A stretch of DNA of 64,000 nucleotides. Origin: Sphingopyxis sp. H050. GTDB lineage: Bacteria > Pseudomonadota > Alphaproteobacteria > Sphingomonadales > Sphingomonadaceae. Every line of letters starts with the position of its first letter. The first letter of the stretch is position 1. Both the position numbers and the translations under genes were made by a program. Positions 18,911-27,167 of the stretch are shown piece after piece. Location of the stretch: the NCBI RefSeq assembly GCF_001468265.1, contig NZ_LNRZ01000008.1, positions 1-64,000 of the forward strand. The letters are read 5' to 3'. The notes under the pieces were generated by a model. That model searched no databases. It was given only the letters and a program-made list of their open reading frames with translations, and was not told the DNA's origin.

Positions 18911-19723
18911 ATGCGAGTTTCTGGAAAAACAGCGTGCAAGGTCAGCTTTGTAGTCGCGTCCGCGTTTTTGCTCACGGGCGTGCAGTCGCGACTTGGTGAC
19001 CTCGACTATCGGTTGCTTGAAAGTCATAACCGAGAGCGTGTCTTGGCGGGCGTTCCGCAACTTAAGTGGAATGTCGATCTCGCGGAGGGCGCCCAGGCCT
19101 GGGCCGATCATCTGTCGGCGACGGGACGTTTCGAGCATTCGCCGAATGTTCCCGGAAAGCCGCTTGAGGGCGAAAACATCTGGGGCGGCACCCCCGGCGC
19201 GTTCCGTCCCGAGTCGATGGTCAATCTGTGGATCGAAGAAAAGAAGTTCTTCGTAAACGGAACATTTCCCGCAAACAGCAGCACGGGTCGCCCGCAGGAC
19301 GTCTCGCACTACACGCAGCTCATTTGGGCCAGTTCACAGGAAGTCGGCTGCGGGCTCAGCAATTTGGGCGCAGAGGAAATTCTCGTCTGCCGCTATTCCG
19401 AGCCCGGCAACATCCGTGGCCGCGATCCTTTTGCCCACCCCAAATCGCCCGCCCCGCGGCTAGCCTACTCCGACTTCAAGGTGCCCCTCGCCTCATCGGC
19501 AGCAAGCTTGGCCGGGTTCTCGTCCGCAGCAACCACGGCTTTCGAACCGGCGGCGGGAAGCGCTGTTTCGATGGACATGCGCCCCGCCGTCTCGTCGGCG
19601 ACCAGACGGGGTGACATGGGCCCGATATTCTGGCTTGGGACCATCACGGCGGGGTCGGGTATTGGCTCACCCAGATTGAGCTGCGGCTGGTCGGCGAGCA
19701 ACTGCTCTTGGCTGATGGACTGA
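18911..19723 (+). CDS. CAP-domain (SCP/PR-1-like) extracellular protein
   Basis: A secreted CAP-superfamily protein. The signal region (VSFVVASAFLLTGVQS) is followed by the CAP fold: LLESHNRERVLAGVPQLKWN, AQAWADHLSATGRFEHSPN, GENIWGG, DVSHYTQLIWASSQEVGCG and a closing CRYSEPGNIRGRDPF. Conserved His and Glu residues of the CAP cavity are present. The recognised domain ends near 19432. The remaining about 95 residues are low complexity and lie entirely opposite the 3' end of the convergent SleB gene, a 259-bp overlap. That tail may be a non-functional extension caused by loss of an earlier stop. Molecular role of bacterial CAP proteins is poorly known. Confidence 0.82.
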   Translation: MRVSGKTACKVSFVVASAFLLTGVQSRLGDLDYRLLESHNRERVLAGVPQLKWNVDLAEGAQAWADHLSATGRFEHSPNVPGKPLEGENIWGGTPGAFRPESMVNLWIEEKKFFVNGTFPANSSTGRPQDVSHYTQLIWASSQEVGCGLSNLGAEEILVCRYSEPGNIRGRDPFAHPKSPAPRLAYSDFKVPLASSAASLAGFSSAATTAFEPAAGSAVSMDMRPAVSSATRRGDMGPIFWLGTITAGSGIGSPRLSCGWSASNCSWLMD

Positions 19724-20445
19724 GTGAACGCGGTGCGCCGTCCCCACCCGCCAGGCCAGCGATAGAAAATATGATGTCCGACCTGGGTGATCTTGGCGAG
19801 CGACCGCGCCCAATAGGGCACGACATAGTCGGCATGATAATGCGTCGCCATCCCGACACTTGGTTCGACGACGCCTGACAAGGCGGCGAGGGCTATTGCT
19901 CGCGCCGAATTCCAACCTTCCCGAGACGGCCGGCGCCCAAGGCTCCCGTCGCAGGTGAAGGTAAACTGACATCCGGTCCGCCGCTCGGCCCCCTGATAGA
20001 CGACGCCGCAGATTGAACTTGGGAAGGCCGGATGACGGGCCCGATTCAAAATGACCTGGGCCACGCCGCGCTTTCCCTGACCGGACTCCTGCGCTGCTTC
20101 ATAATAAATCGCGGCGGTAAGGCAGTCGATCGCAGACCGGCGGCCGACGGCGTCGGCCGACCCAAGCGGTATAATGACTGGCGCCGCGCGCTCGACAGGC
20201 GCTGTAGAAAACGGAAGTGTCGCATTCTCTGCTAGCGCATCGTCGGGGGCTAGTGGCTTGTAGAGTTGGGGCTCGATCGGCGGCGGGGCCATTGCTGCGA
20301 CCGTCGGCGTGCGCCGTGGGGGCGGCTGCCCATGGGTCAACGCCCACCATGCGCCTCCTCCCGCCAGCGCGAAAGCGCCGAGCACGAGGGACCAGACGAG
20401 GAACCTGTAGCGCGGACTATAGGCACGGGTGTCTGCCTTGATCAT
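19465..20445 (-). CDS. SleB-type cell wall hydrolase
   Basis: A membrane-anchored peptidoglycan hydrolase of the Hydrolase_2/SleB family (326 residues). An N-terminal transmembrane anchor (FLVWSLVLGAFALAGGGAWW) and a Pro-rich linker lead to the catalytic domain: DCLTAAIYYEAAQESGQG with the conserved Glu, VILNRARHPAFPSSICGVVYQG, CQFTFTCDG, and THYHADYVVPYWARSLAKIT. A low-complexity Ala-rich C-terminus overlaps the CAP gene. The protein is paralogous to the SleB-type gene at 37241-38302 inside the type I secretion operon; they share the same motif order. A GAGAGACG ribosome site precedes the ATG. Likely trims peptidoglycan to make room for envelope machinery. Confidence 0.85.
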   Translation of the reverse strand: MIKADTRAYSPRYRFLVWSLVLGAFALAGGGAWWALTHGQPPPRRTPTVAAMAPPPIEPQLYKPLAPDDALAENATLPFSTAPVERAAPVIIPLGSADAVGRRSAIDCLTAAIYYEAAQESGQGKRGVAQVILNRARHPAFPSSICGVVYQGAERRTGCQFTFTCDGSLGRRPSREGWNSARAIALAALSGVVEPSVGMATHYHADYVVPYWARSLAKITQVGHHIFYRWPGGWGRRTAFTQSISQEQLLADQPQLNLGEPIPDPAVMVPSQNIGPMSPRLVADETAGRMSIETALPAAGSKAVVAADENPAKLAADEARGTLKSE

Positions 20446-20604
20446 CGTCTCTCTACCTCAGGCCCTCGCCTGAATGCGCAGCGCGGTCATGACGCCTTAA
20501 ACCGCGCAGGACGCTGAACGGCTCCTCCTGACGCCGCGATTTCGGCGTGCCGAAATTACCGCCATCATTCTGTTGGCCATTCTCCGAACAAGGTGGAGAA
20601 GCAC

Positions 20605-21237
20605 TCACCGCAACCCGCGCAGGAGATTTGCGCCCTGTCGAATGAGCGGCACCCGGTCGTACCACGCCAATGTCGCCACGTCGCTTCTTGACGGCCGCTG
20701 TCCCGCCATCTGCGGCAGCGCGAACAGGGTAGGTACGTGGGGATAAGCGCGGCGGAACCAAACATAGGCGGCGTCAATCGGGGGGTGGACGCCTTCCGGC
20801 TCAAGCTTCTCGAGATAGCCCGATACCAGTCGAGCGCCATTTGCCGTAAACCCCATCATATGCGAGCCCTGAATATCGCTGCGCTGGAGGTCTTCGGGGG
20901 TTTGCGCGGTATAGCCGCCGTAGAAGATGTCCCACCCGTCAGCCACACTGACCTTCTCAATCCCCGGGTAGAAGAAGCAATCATCCTCGAGGATCAAGAT
21001 TGACTCACCAGCGTCCGCCGCTTGCTTCAGCAGAATCTTCTGGCTCTCATAGCAACCTCGAGCGCCGATTGACGTGAAGGATCCTGCATCGTCGGGGCGA
21101 ATTGCATCGAAATAGGCGATGCGCGGATGCCTTGCGAGGCCGGCGCCGATCAATTCACGATCCATAGCCCGCCGACGGTCGGTACGCGCTGGCAAATTGA
21201 TGATCCTGATGCGGTCGAAATAGTCGAAGATCCTCAT
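20605..21237 (-). CDS. GT25-family glycosyltransferase (LPS biosynthesis type)
   Basis: A 210-residue member of the GT25 family known from lipopolysaccharide core galactosyltransferases. IRIINLPARTDRRRAMDREL and the metal-binding SILILEDDCFFYPG are the family landmarks, followed by GCYESQKILLKQA and SGYLEKLEPEGVHPPIDAAY. The start is firm: GAGGAGAAT lies immediately before the ATG. It lies between the hydrolase and exosortase genes, on the strand opposite to the latter. Probably decorates EPS or lipopolysaccharide; donor unknown. Confidence 0.82.
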   Translation of the reverse strand: MRIFDYFDRIRIINLPARTDRRRAMDRELIGAGLARHPRIAYFDAIRPDDAGSFTSIGARGCYESQKILLKQAADAGESILILEDDCFFYPGIEKVSVADGWDIFYGGYTAQTPEDLQRSDIQGSHMMGFTANGARLVSGYLEKLEPEGVHPPIDAAYVWFRRAYPHVPTLFALPQMAGQRPSRSDVATLAWYDRVPLIRQGANLLRGLR

Positions 21238-21562
21238 ATTCTCCTCGGTATAGCCCCGTAATTAGCGTTCCAAGCAAATAATAATCCAGAATTGGGACCG
21301 CCTTTCGCGGGCTTGCCTGCCACGCCGCTCTCATGGCGTGGGCGAGTGATCGCGTTCCCAAATCGGGAGGAGAGCAAATCTTGAGTTCGATGAGCAGGCG
21401 GTGGCACATGCCGGCTCCCTTCCGTCGAAGTCACATCAGCAGAAATGACTTGCCCCGCCGCTGTTCCTCGTTGGCACGTTTCCTTTTCAGGCACTTGCGG
21501 GCATTGGCAGCGCCGAGGGTTTACTCTATCGCTGGCTTATGTCTGAAGACGCTGGAGGATTG
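21238..21562. other. Intergenic region between divergent GT25 and exosortase genes
   Basis: About 325 bp that should contain divergent promoters. An 84-codon minus-strand ORF (21155-21409) runs through it and into the GT25 gene but lacks recognisable family features. No hairpin or repeat stands out. Confidence 0.35.
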
Positions 21563-22474
21563 ATGGCCACGCTGGTTGATCGAACGGAAATGCCGGCGTC
21601 CGGCCGCTTCGTTCGTAAGAAGCCTTCAATCGGCACGGTGATCCTGGCGATCGGCCTCGCTCTCTACATCGTCCCGACGATGATATTTGTTATTCGCGAG
21701 TCCTGGTCGGGCGAAGCCGGCGCCCACGGCCCGATCGTTCTTGCGACCGGTTTGTGGCTCTTGCATCGTCAATGGGACGAGGCGCGACACCTCCCAGAGC
21801 GACCGAATACAAGGCTCGTGTGGGCATCGCTCGCGGTGATCGTCCCCCTTTTCATATTCGCGCGCATAACCCAGATCGTGGAGATCGAGGGGTATGTGAT
21901 GTATACGACTCTGCTGGTGGTACTTTATAGCCTTATTGGAGCGCGCGCGATCAAGGCGCTTTGGTTTCCGCTCTTCTACCTCGCGTTTATCTTTCCGCCG
22001 CCGGAGACTTTTGTGGCCGCCGCGACCGTCCCGATGAAGATGTGGCTATCCAATGCAGCCGTCGGCTTTCTTCAGCTCTTCGGCTATCCCATAGGAGGCG
22101 AAGGCGTCCGCATCTATATCGGCCAGTACGAGCTGCTTGTCGCCGCCGCCTGCTCGGGGATAAATTCGATCATATCCCTCGCCGCAATCTCGCTCTTCTA
22201 CATCTACATGCGGCATCAAGCAGAGTGGCGCTACGCGCTCCTGCTCGTGCTGTTCATCATTCCGGTTGCGCTCATCGCCAACTTTTTTCGTGTACTCATT
22301 CTGATCCTTCTAACCTACCATGCTGGCGAAGCAGCCGCGCAAGGATTTCTGCATAATTTTGCTGGTCTCGTCATGTTCGGCATTGCGCTGCTGACGATCT
22401 TTGGGATCGACATCGTGCTCAAGCCGATCTGGGATCGCGCGATGAGAAATAAAGCAGGTGGTGTAAATGTCTGA
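21563..22474 (+). CDS. Exosortase (EpsH-family cysteine protease/transpeptidase)
   Basis: An eight-helix inner-membrane enzyme that cleaves PEP-CTERM tails after secretion and probably transfers the protein to a surface acceptor. The catalytic residues are visible: Cys in LLVAAACSGINSII (about residue 197), Arg in LIANFFRVLILIL (about 243) and His in GFLHNFAGLVMFG (about 264). FYLAFIFPPPETF is also typical. ATG 21563 follows GGAGG at short spacing, better than ATG 21539. The next gene overlaps by 8 bp and encodes EpsI. The subtype may be the Sphingomonadales V-type; I cannot confirm that by eye. Four candidate substrates lie in this window. Confidence 0.92.
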   Translation: MATLVDRTEMPASGRFVRKKPSIGTVILAIGLALYIVPTMIFVIRESWSGEAGAHGPIVLATGLWLLHRQWDEARHLPERPNTRLVWASLAVIVPLFIFARITQIVEIEGYVMYTTLLVVLYSLIGARAIKALWFPLFYLAFIFPPPETFVAAATVPMKMWLSNAAVGFLQLFGYPIGGEGVRIYIGQYELLVAAACSGINSIISLAAISLFYIYMRHQAEWRYALLLVLFIIPVALIANFFRVLILILLTYHAGEAAAQGFLHNFAGLVMFGIALLTIFGIDIVLKPIWDRAMRNKAGGVNV

Positions 22475-23180
22475 TCCATCGACAAAACCGACGAGCGTCA
22501 GCATTTCACGGCGCAACGCGCTGATCGGCGGCGTCCTTGCCTGCGCTTCGGGCGTCGCGCTTTTGCGCCAGCCGGCGATCGCAAATCCTGTTGTCCCTGA
22601 GGCGACATTCGAGAAATGGATCCCGGACAAGTTTGCTGGTTGGAGCAGCGTTTCCCAGGCGGGGATCGTTCTTCCGCCGCCAGATAGCATGCGGGACCGC
22701 CTTTACGACAATCTCGTCACCCGCGTGTATTCATCAGCGGATCTACCGCCGGTGATGTTGCTGCTCGCCTACAACAACTCGCAGGACGGCGTGCTGCAGG
22801 TGCACCGCCCCGAAGTCTGCTACCCGGTGGGCGGGTTCGATCTCAGCGAAACACGTCCGGTCGACGTGAAGGTCGGCACCCAAGTGATCCCCGCAAACTT
22901 TTTCACCGCCACCAGTCCGGAGCGGTTGGAGCAGGTTCAATATTTCACGCGCCTTGGCAATGCATTCCCCCGCCGGTGGAGCGAGCAGCGCTTCGCGGTC
23001 ATTCGCGCGAACCTTGCCGGCGAAATTCCCGACGGCATGATGATGCGTGTCTCGACGCTGGGCATCGGAAGTGCAGAGGCGGAGTCGCTCCTCGACAACT
23101 TCACGCGTGACTTCATTCAGAATTCGAACATCAAGCTTCAACAGCTGCTCCTGGGGACCAGCCATTCAAAAGGACTTTGA
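22467..23180 (+). CDS. EpsI-family exosortase-associated protein
   Basis: A periplasmic protein of 237 residues. A twin-Arg-like N-terminus (SISRRNALIGGVLACASGVALL) gives signal or anchor, followed by the EpsI domain: FEKWIPDKFAGWSSV, LYDNLVTRVY, PVMLLLAYNNSQDG, LQVHRPEVCYPVGGF. The conserved HRPEVCY Cys is present. EpsI is fused to the exosortase C-terminus in many bacteria; here it is a separate gene overlapping the exosortase by 8 bp. Its exact role is unknown, but it is required for EPS production in methylotrophs where it was described. Confidence 0.9.
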   Translation: MSDPSTKPTSVSISRRNALIGGVLACASGVALLRQPAIANPVVPEATFEKWIPDKFAGWSSVSQAGIVLPPPDSMRDRLYDNLVTRVYSSADLPPVMLLLAYNNSQDGVLQVHRPEVCYPVGGFDLSETRPVDVKVGTQVIPANFFTATSPERLEQVQYFTRLGNAFPRRWSEQRFAVIRANLAGEIPDGMMMRVSTLGIGSAEAESLLDNFTRDFIQNSNIKLQQLLLGTSHSKGL

Positions 23181-23182
23181 GT

Positions 23183-24028
23183 ATGTCTCGTATACCTATG
23201 GCGGCGATCGCGCTTTCCCTTTTCGCGCTTGCGGCTTGCGACAAAGAGCCGACGGGGCAGGTCGCCGCCGTCGTAAACGGCGACGAGATCACGCTGCAGG
23301 AAATCAACGCCGAGCTCGGAAGCGTCTCGATCCCCGAAGGTGTCGACAAGAAGGCCATCCAGCAGGCAGCACTCCAGCGCATTCTCGATCGCCGTATCCT
23401 CGCCCAGACGGCCCGAGAGGAAGATCTCGACAAAAGTCCGGAATATTTGCTGCGCGAGCGTCAGCTGCGGGACGCGCTTTTGGTTCAGATCATGGGACAG
23501 AAGTCGCAGCGCGCTCTGCGCGTTCCCGACCAAGCCCAAGTTGATAAATATATTGCCGAGAATCCGGTGATGTTCGCCGACCGCAAGCTCTACTCGCTTG
23601 ATCGTATTCAGTTTCCCTTTCCCAAGGACATGTCGCAACTGAAGGCCCTTGAGGACGACCACTCGATGGACGCCGTTGCAGCGCGGCTTAACAGCCTGGG
23701 TATCAAATTCGTCCGCGCCACCGCTCAGATGGACTCCGCTCAGGTCGGCGCGCAGCGCCTTCAGCAGATCAAGTCGCTTCCCGCTGGCGAGCCTTTCATC
23801 GTGCCTGAAAATGGCATGGTCACCGTGGGCGTGATCACGGGTGAAAAGCCGACGCCCCTCGTGGGCAGCGAGGCGCGCCCCTTTGCCGTGCAGGCGATCC
23901 AGAACAAGCAACTGGGCGACACGCTGCAGCAAAAGTTGAAGCAGGCGCGGGCGGCCGCTGAAATCAGCTATCAGCCGGGCTTCGCACCTGCGCCGGAGAA
24001 GAAGAAGACAGCGACTGCAGCAAAATAG
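23183..24028 (+). CDS. EpsD-family peptidyl-prolyl isomerase-like lipoprotein
   Basis: A SurA/PpiC-like chaperone lipoprotein associated with exosortase EPS systems. The lipobox is LAACD near residue 19. The SurA-N-like helices (AAVVNGDEITLQEINAELG, QQAALQRILDRRILAQTARE) precede a poorly conserved parvulin-like half. About 281 residues. ATG 23183 is two bases after the EpsI stop and better than the upstream TTG 23177. The three genes 21563-24028 clearly form one unit, closed by a strong hairpin terminator at 24263. Probably assists folding of exported proteins at the envelope; isomerase activity is not certain. Confidence 0.82.
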   Translation: MSRIPMAAIALSLFALAACDKEPTGQVAAVVNGDEITLQEINAELGSVSIPEGVDKKAIQQAALQRILDRRILAQTAREEDLDKSPEYLLRERQLRDALLVQIMGQKSQRALRVPDQAQVDKYIAENPVMFADRKLYSLDRIQFPFPKDMSQLKALEDDHSMDAVAARLNSLGIKFVRATAQMDSAQVGAQRLQQIKSLPAGEPFIVPENGMVTVGVITGEKPTPLVGSEARPFAVQAIQNKQLGDTLQQKLKQARAAAEISYQPGFAPAPEKKKTATAAK

Positions 24029-24262
24029 CGGATAGGAGCGATCTCGCGAGCGCCAGGGACGAGCTGCTAGACAATGAAACCCCTTTTTCGGCCGCGCAAA
24101 GGCACAGCTGCCAAAGGTGCGTTCAGCGCCCGAATACGGGCCACTCGTGCGTTTCGCCGATATCGGCTTGTATCGCCCTAACGGGTTATTTGCGGGACAT
24201 TACCTGCCAAAGTCAGCGTCGTTTGCGCCACGGCCGGCCGAACGCACAAAACCGCGGCAAAC

Positions 24263-24293
24263 AAAAGCCCCCGCCCCGAGGGCGGGGGCTTTT
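24263..24293. terminator. Strong bidirectional hairpin terminator
   Basis: A perfect 14-bp stem with arms AAAAGCCCCCGCCC and GGGCGGGGGCTTTT around a three-base loop CGA. T-runs flank it in both directions, so it can end both the exosortase operon on the plus strand and the PEP-CTERM gene on the minus strand, whose stop is only 20 bp away. Confidence 0.9.
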
Positions 24294-24312
24294 CAAAAGC
24301 GTTCAGAAAGTT

Positions 24313-24915
24313 TCAGACGAACCGTACGGTCGTTTTCACATCCCGGTACGCGCGCCGGCGCATCGCGAACCCGGCCAATGCGAAACCGAACATCATCATC
24401 GCCCAGGTCGCCGGCTCCGGCACTGCAGCAATCGCGACATCTACCGCGTTCCGGTTGTCGCCGCTGTTGCTATCCCAGTAGAACAGCTGAAGCGCCCCCG
24501 TATCCCACGCCGGGCCGTTGAACGAAGTGCCGAGCAACTTGTAAGTATTGCCGATCTTGCCCACGAGAGCGCCATAGGGAGCGGTGAACCCATCCTGCGT
24601 CCACGTGCCGAAGTTGACGCCGATCTGCGTTCCCGCCAGCTCGCCGGATTCATCGGAGCCCGTGGCGAATAGATCGCCGATCAAACCGTTCGCATTCGAC
24701 CAGCGGGGAAGCGCGCCTGCGCTCCAGAGGTCGGTTAGCGCAACCGTCGTAGAGAAGACATCTCCCGCATTGAAAACAAAGCCAGTGACGGCGCCGGAAC
24801 CGCCCGACGAGCTATTTCCCTGCGCATTGACGGTAACAACGGTTGCGGCGTGGCTTGCAGCCGGGGCACCGACAGCCGAAAGAGCGGCCGCGGCAAGAAT
24901 GAGAGAGCGTTTCAT
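24313..24915 (-). CDS. PEPxxWA-CTERM protein (unknown N-terminal domain)
   Basis: A secreted 200-residue protein. The N-terminal signal peptide (MKRSLILAAAALSAVGAPAA) ends near SHA. The middle is beta-rich with Gly, Asn and Ser and matches no family I recognise. The C-terminus is a textbook sorting tail: VPEPATWAMMMFGFALAGFA followed by MRRR and a longer basic end. GGGAAAG lies at good spacing before the ATG. The gene is the first of three adjacent minus-strand PEP-CTERM genes placed directly after the exosortase operon, so it is very likely an exosortase substrate. Confidence 0.85.
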   Translation of the reverse strand: MKRSLILAAAALSAVGAPAASHAATVVTVNAQGNSSSGGSGAVTGFVFNAGDVFSTTVALTDLWSAGALPRWSNANGLIGDLFATGSDESGELAGTQIGVNFGTWTQDGFTAPYGALVGKIGNTYKLLGTSFNGPAWDTGALQLFYWDSNSGDNRNAVDVAIAAVPEPATWAMMMFGFALAGFAMRRRAYRDVKTTVRFV

Positions 24916-25022
24916 TGGTCTAGTCTTTCCCTATTGGGCGCCGGAACGCCGAGTTGCGTCGTGTAAGACCGGATCGGATGAACTTAACCGACCTTTCCTT
25001 GTTCGCTCACATCCCGACTGAA

Positions 25023-25670
25023 TCAGGCGCGAACCAGCCGCCCCTCCGAGCGCTGGGCGCGGCGGCGGCGCATCGCGCCACCGATCACGGCAAAGCCCAA
25101 GATCACCATCGCCCATGTTCCCGGCTCAGGCACCGCAGCCGTCACGGAAACATTGTCGAGAGCCGCGCCGTAGGAGCCCGCATCCTGTGAAGCGAAGGAC
25201 AAGGTCGTCGAAGCACCTTGAGCAACGAAGCTGTAGGTGAAGTTCGTCCACCCCATGTTGGCCTTGTTGAATCCGGTAAAGTTGAAACTGTAAGTGGCGC
25301 TATCGGCACCGGTCGCCCCGACGAGAACCGTCTTGGTAATCGGGGCTCCATCGGGATTGCCGGCCAACCAGAAGCTGACATTGTACAGCGTGTTGGCAAC
25401 GGTATCGAAGGTCTGCTGGATGCCACCTTGGCCATTGCCGTTCAGATCGATGCTGCGCGACAGGTTCTGCGCGGTCCAGTAGCTGCCAATATAGTCGACA
25501 CTGTTGCCGGTGACGGTCCAACCGGTGATTGCGGCCGAATTGCCCCCGCCCACTGTGGTGAACGAGCCGGCGGGAATGCCGGACTCAAAGCTGCCGTTGA
25601 CGAAGCCGGCGGCATTGGCGGTGGCGGGAAGCAACGCGATAGCTGCAGCTGCAGCAATAAGACTACGCAT
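25023..25670 (-). CDS. PEPxxWA-CTERM protein with DUF642/choice-of-anchor-C-like domain
   Basis: A 215-residue secreted protein with a signal peptide (MRSLIAAAAAIALLPATANA), a beta-sandwich domain like DUF642/choice-of-anchor C (FVNGSFESGIPAGSF, ITGWTVTGNSVDYIGSYW, GGIQQTFDTVANTLYNVSF) and the tail VPEPGTWAMVILGFAVIGGA plus MRRRR. ATG 25670 follows AAGGGGCC; the ORF's TTG two codons earlier is less likely. Related domains bind carbohydrates in plant DUF642 proteins, so a role in holding the polysaccharide is possible but unproven. Confidence 0.85.
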   Translation of the reverse strand: MRSLIAAAAAIALLPATANAAGFVNGSFESGIPAGSFTTVGGGNSAAITGWTVTGNSVDYIGSYWTAQNLSRSIDLNGNGQGGIQQTFDTVANTLYNVSFWLAGNPDGAPITKTVLVGATGADSATYSFNFTGFNKANMGWTNFTYSFVAQGASTTLSFASQDAGSYGAALDNVSVTAAVPEPGTWAMVILGFAVIGGAMRRRRAQRSEGRLVRA

Positions 25671-26064
25671 AATCAATGGCCCCTTTTTTTTGTCGCGTCC
25701 CGATCGACAAGTGTGCCCACCGCATAACGACTCGTTAGCGGGCGTAACGGAAATTTACATCGAGGTAAACGATAGTTAACCAATCGGAAGCAGAGCATTC
25801 GGCGAAACGCAGCAATTGTCTCATTTTGACACGAACGTGGCTGGATTTAGACTGCTCGAGCCTTCTGCGCCGGCGGTTCGCTTGAAGGCTCGGGACCTGC
25901 GGGGGCGGCGCATCACGCCTAAATGGCAAGCGCGAAGCGTAGGGAGCGCGCCCCTCGTGGTTGTTCTGTCCCGGTCACGCCGAAGCACGGGCCGCAAACA
26001 AAAACAAAAAAGGCAGCCAAAGAACGGCTGCCTCAATTGCTCCCCAACGGCAAATGCCGGAGGA
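25671..26064. other. Intergenic region between PEP-CTERM genes
   Basis: About 394 bp. It holds the terminator of the upstream 26065-26712 gene (at 26001-26032) and presumably the promoter of the 25023-25670 gene. An A8/T8 homopolymer lies at about 25684-25691 just upstream of that gene. No credible ORF is present. Confidence 0.45.
26001..26032 (-). terminator. Hairpin terminator of the 26065-26712 PEP-CTERM gene
   Basis: Arms AGGCAGCC and GGCTGCCT form an 8-bp stem with a seven-base loop (26011-26032). Read on the minus strand it is followed by a long T-rich run (26001-26010), the expected layout for intrinsic termination 33 bp after the stop codon. Confidence 0.85.
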
Positions 26065-26712
26065 TTACGCGAATGCCGGCGGCGCAAATTTGTGACGGCG
26101 CCGCATCCCGAAACCAACAAGGCCAAAGCCGAGGAGCATAAGCGCCCATGTCGCCGGCTCCGGAACGGCATTGATCGTGAAATTGTCCGTCTCGAAAGCG
26201 TTGCTGGTCGAACTCAGACGAAGACGCGCCAACGAAGTAACTTCGCCACCCGTAACATTAAACCTAACGAGAGGGTTCAAATTCGGATCGGTCTGATTGC
26301 CGTTCGCTGGGTTGAAGATGTTCGAACCATTGAAGCTCGCCAGAACATTATTGGCCGCATCGAGAAATTCAATGGTATTATACGCGTCGACCGAACCCCA
26401 CAAAAAGCTGACGTTAAAGATGTCTCCGAACGAGGTCAGGTCCAAAATTCCTGGAGTGCCGTCGCTAGGGCCGACGGTCCAGAAAAACCCCGAACTTCCG
26501 AACGGTTGTGCACTGACACCCGACACCGACGTGTTGGTGATCAGGCCCCCTGTCGCCTGCGGCGTCGCCGTTTCGAAATCATAGGTCGGGGTCGGACCTG
26601 AATAAGGATTGGTACCGGGTGTCACAGATCCCAGCAGAATGGCCGCATTGGCGCTTGCCGGAATTGCGACGGCGGCTACCGCCGCAGCGACAATCTTTAA
26701 AAAGCTTCGCAT
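26065..26712 (-). CDS. PEPxxWA-CTERM protein (unknown N-terminal domain)
   Basis: A 215-residue secreted protein with signal peptide MRSFLKIVAAAVAAVAIPAS and sorting tail VPEPATWALMLLGFGLVGFG plus MRRRH. The beta-rich middle (SFGDIFNVSFLWGSVDAYNT, IEFLDAANNVLASFNGS) resembles Npun_F0296-like PEP-CTERM domains by general pattern, though I cannot assign it firmly. GGAGG precedes the ATG at nine bases. It has its own terminator downstream and a long AT-rich upstream region. Confidence 0.85.
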   Translation of the reverse strand: MRSFLKIVAAAVAAVAIPASANAAILLGSVTPGTNPYSGPTPTYDFETATPQATGGLITNTSVSGVSAQPFGSSGFFWTVGPSDGTPGILDLTSFGDIFNVSFLWGSVDAYNTIEFLDAANNVLASFNGSNIFNPANGNQTDPNLNPLVRFNVTGGEVTSLARLRLSSTSNAFETDNFTINAVPEPATWALMLLGFGLVGFGMRRRHKFAPPAFA

Positions 26713-27167
26713 CGTTCTACCTCCAAAAAGGCGACCTCAAAATCCGCGCGACTCGCTGTTTTGTTACGGAATTAGAGATTCTTAGATTAGATGGCATAAA
26801 AGGGCGAATCATAATTACAAATTTTTAACGATTTTTAAGGCATTGAAAATGAGGACTATTCCCGTTTTGGGACCGCCAATGATCCCTGTTGGGGACATGC
26901 CCGGCCTACAGATCACAGCGATTTCGTAACAAAATTGAATCGGCAGTGTTAACGTCAATTGTTTTCAGTCGACGCTTCATCACACCGGACAGCCGAGCGG
27001 TATGAGTAGCTCAATCTCGATGAAGTGCCGGTCATCGTCGCGCGCGTGTTAGATGGCGCTTGCGGCACTGAGTGATCTGACGCACCAAATTCAGGACGAG
27101 ACAAATCGCATGGGGTCGGACGCCCGCGCCGCAAGCGCTCATTAAATCGACCGGGGAAAGCTAGCCA
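26713..27167. other. AT-rich intergenic region upstream of divergent genes
   Basis: About 455 bp without a credible ORF. Bases 26750-26960 are clearly AT-rich against the GC-rich background, and likely carry promoters for the PEP-CTERM gene (minus) and the acyltransferase gene (plus). No strong inverted repeat was found. Confidence 0.45.

Noticed and set aside
21155-21409. Minus-strand ORF of 84 codons upstream of and overlapping the GT25 gene
   Set aside because: Parts look protein-like, but it has no recognised domain, overlaps 83 bp of a gene with a firm start and ribosome site, and its codon pattern is not convincing.
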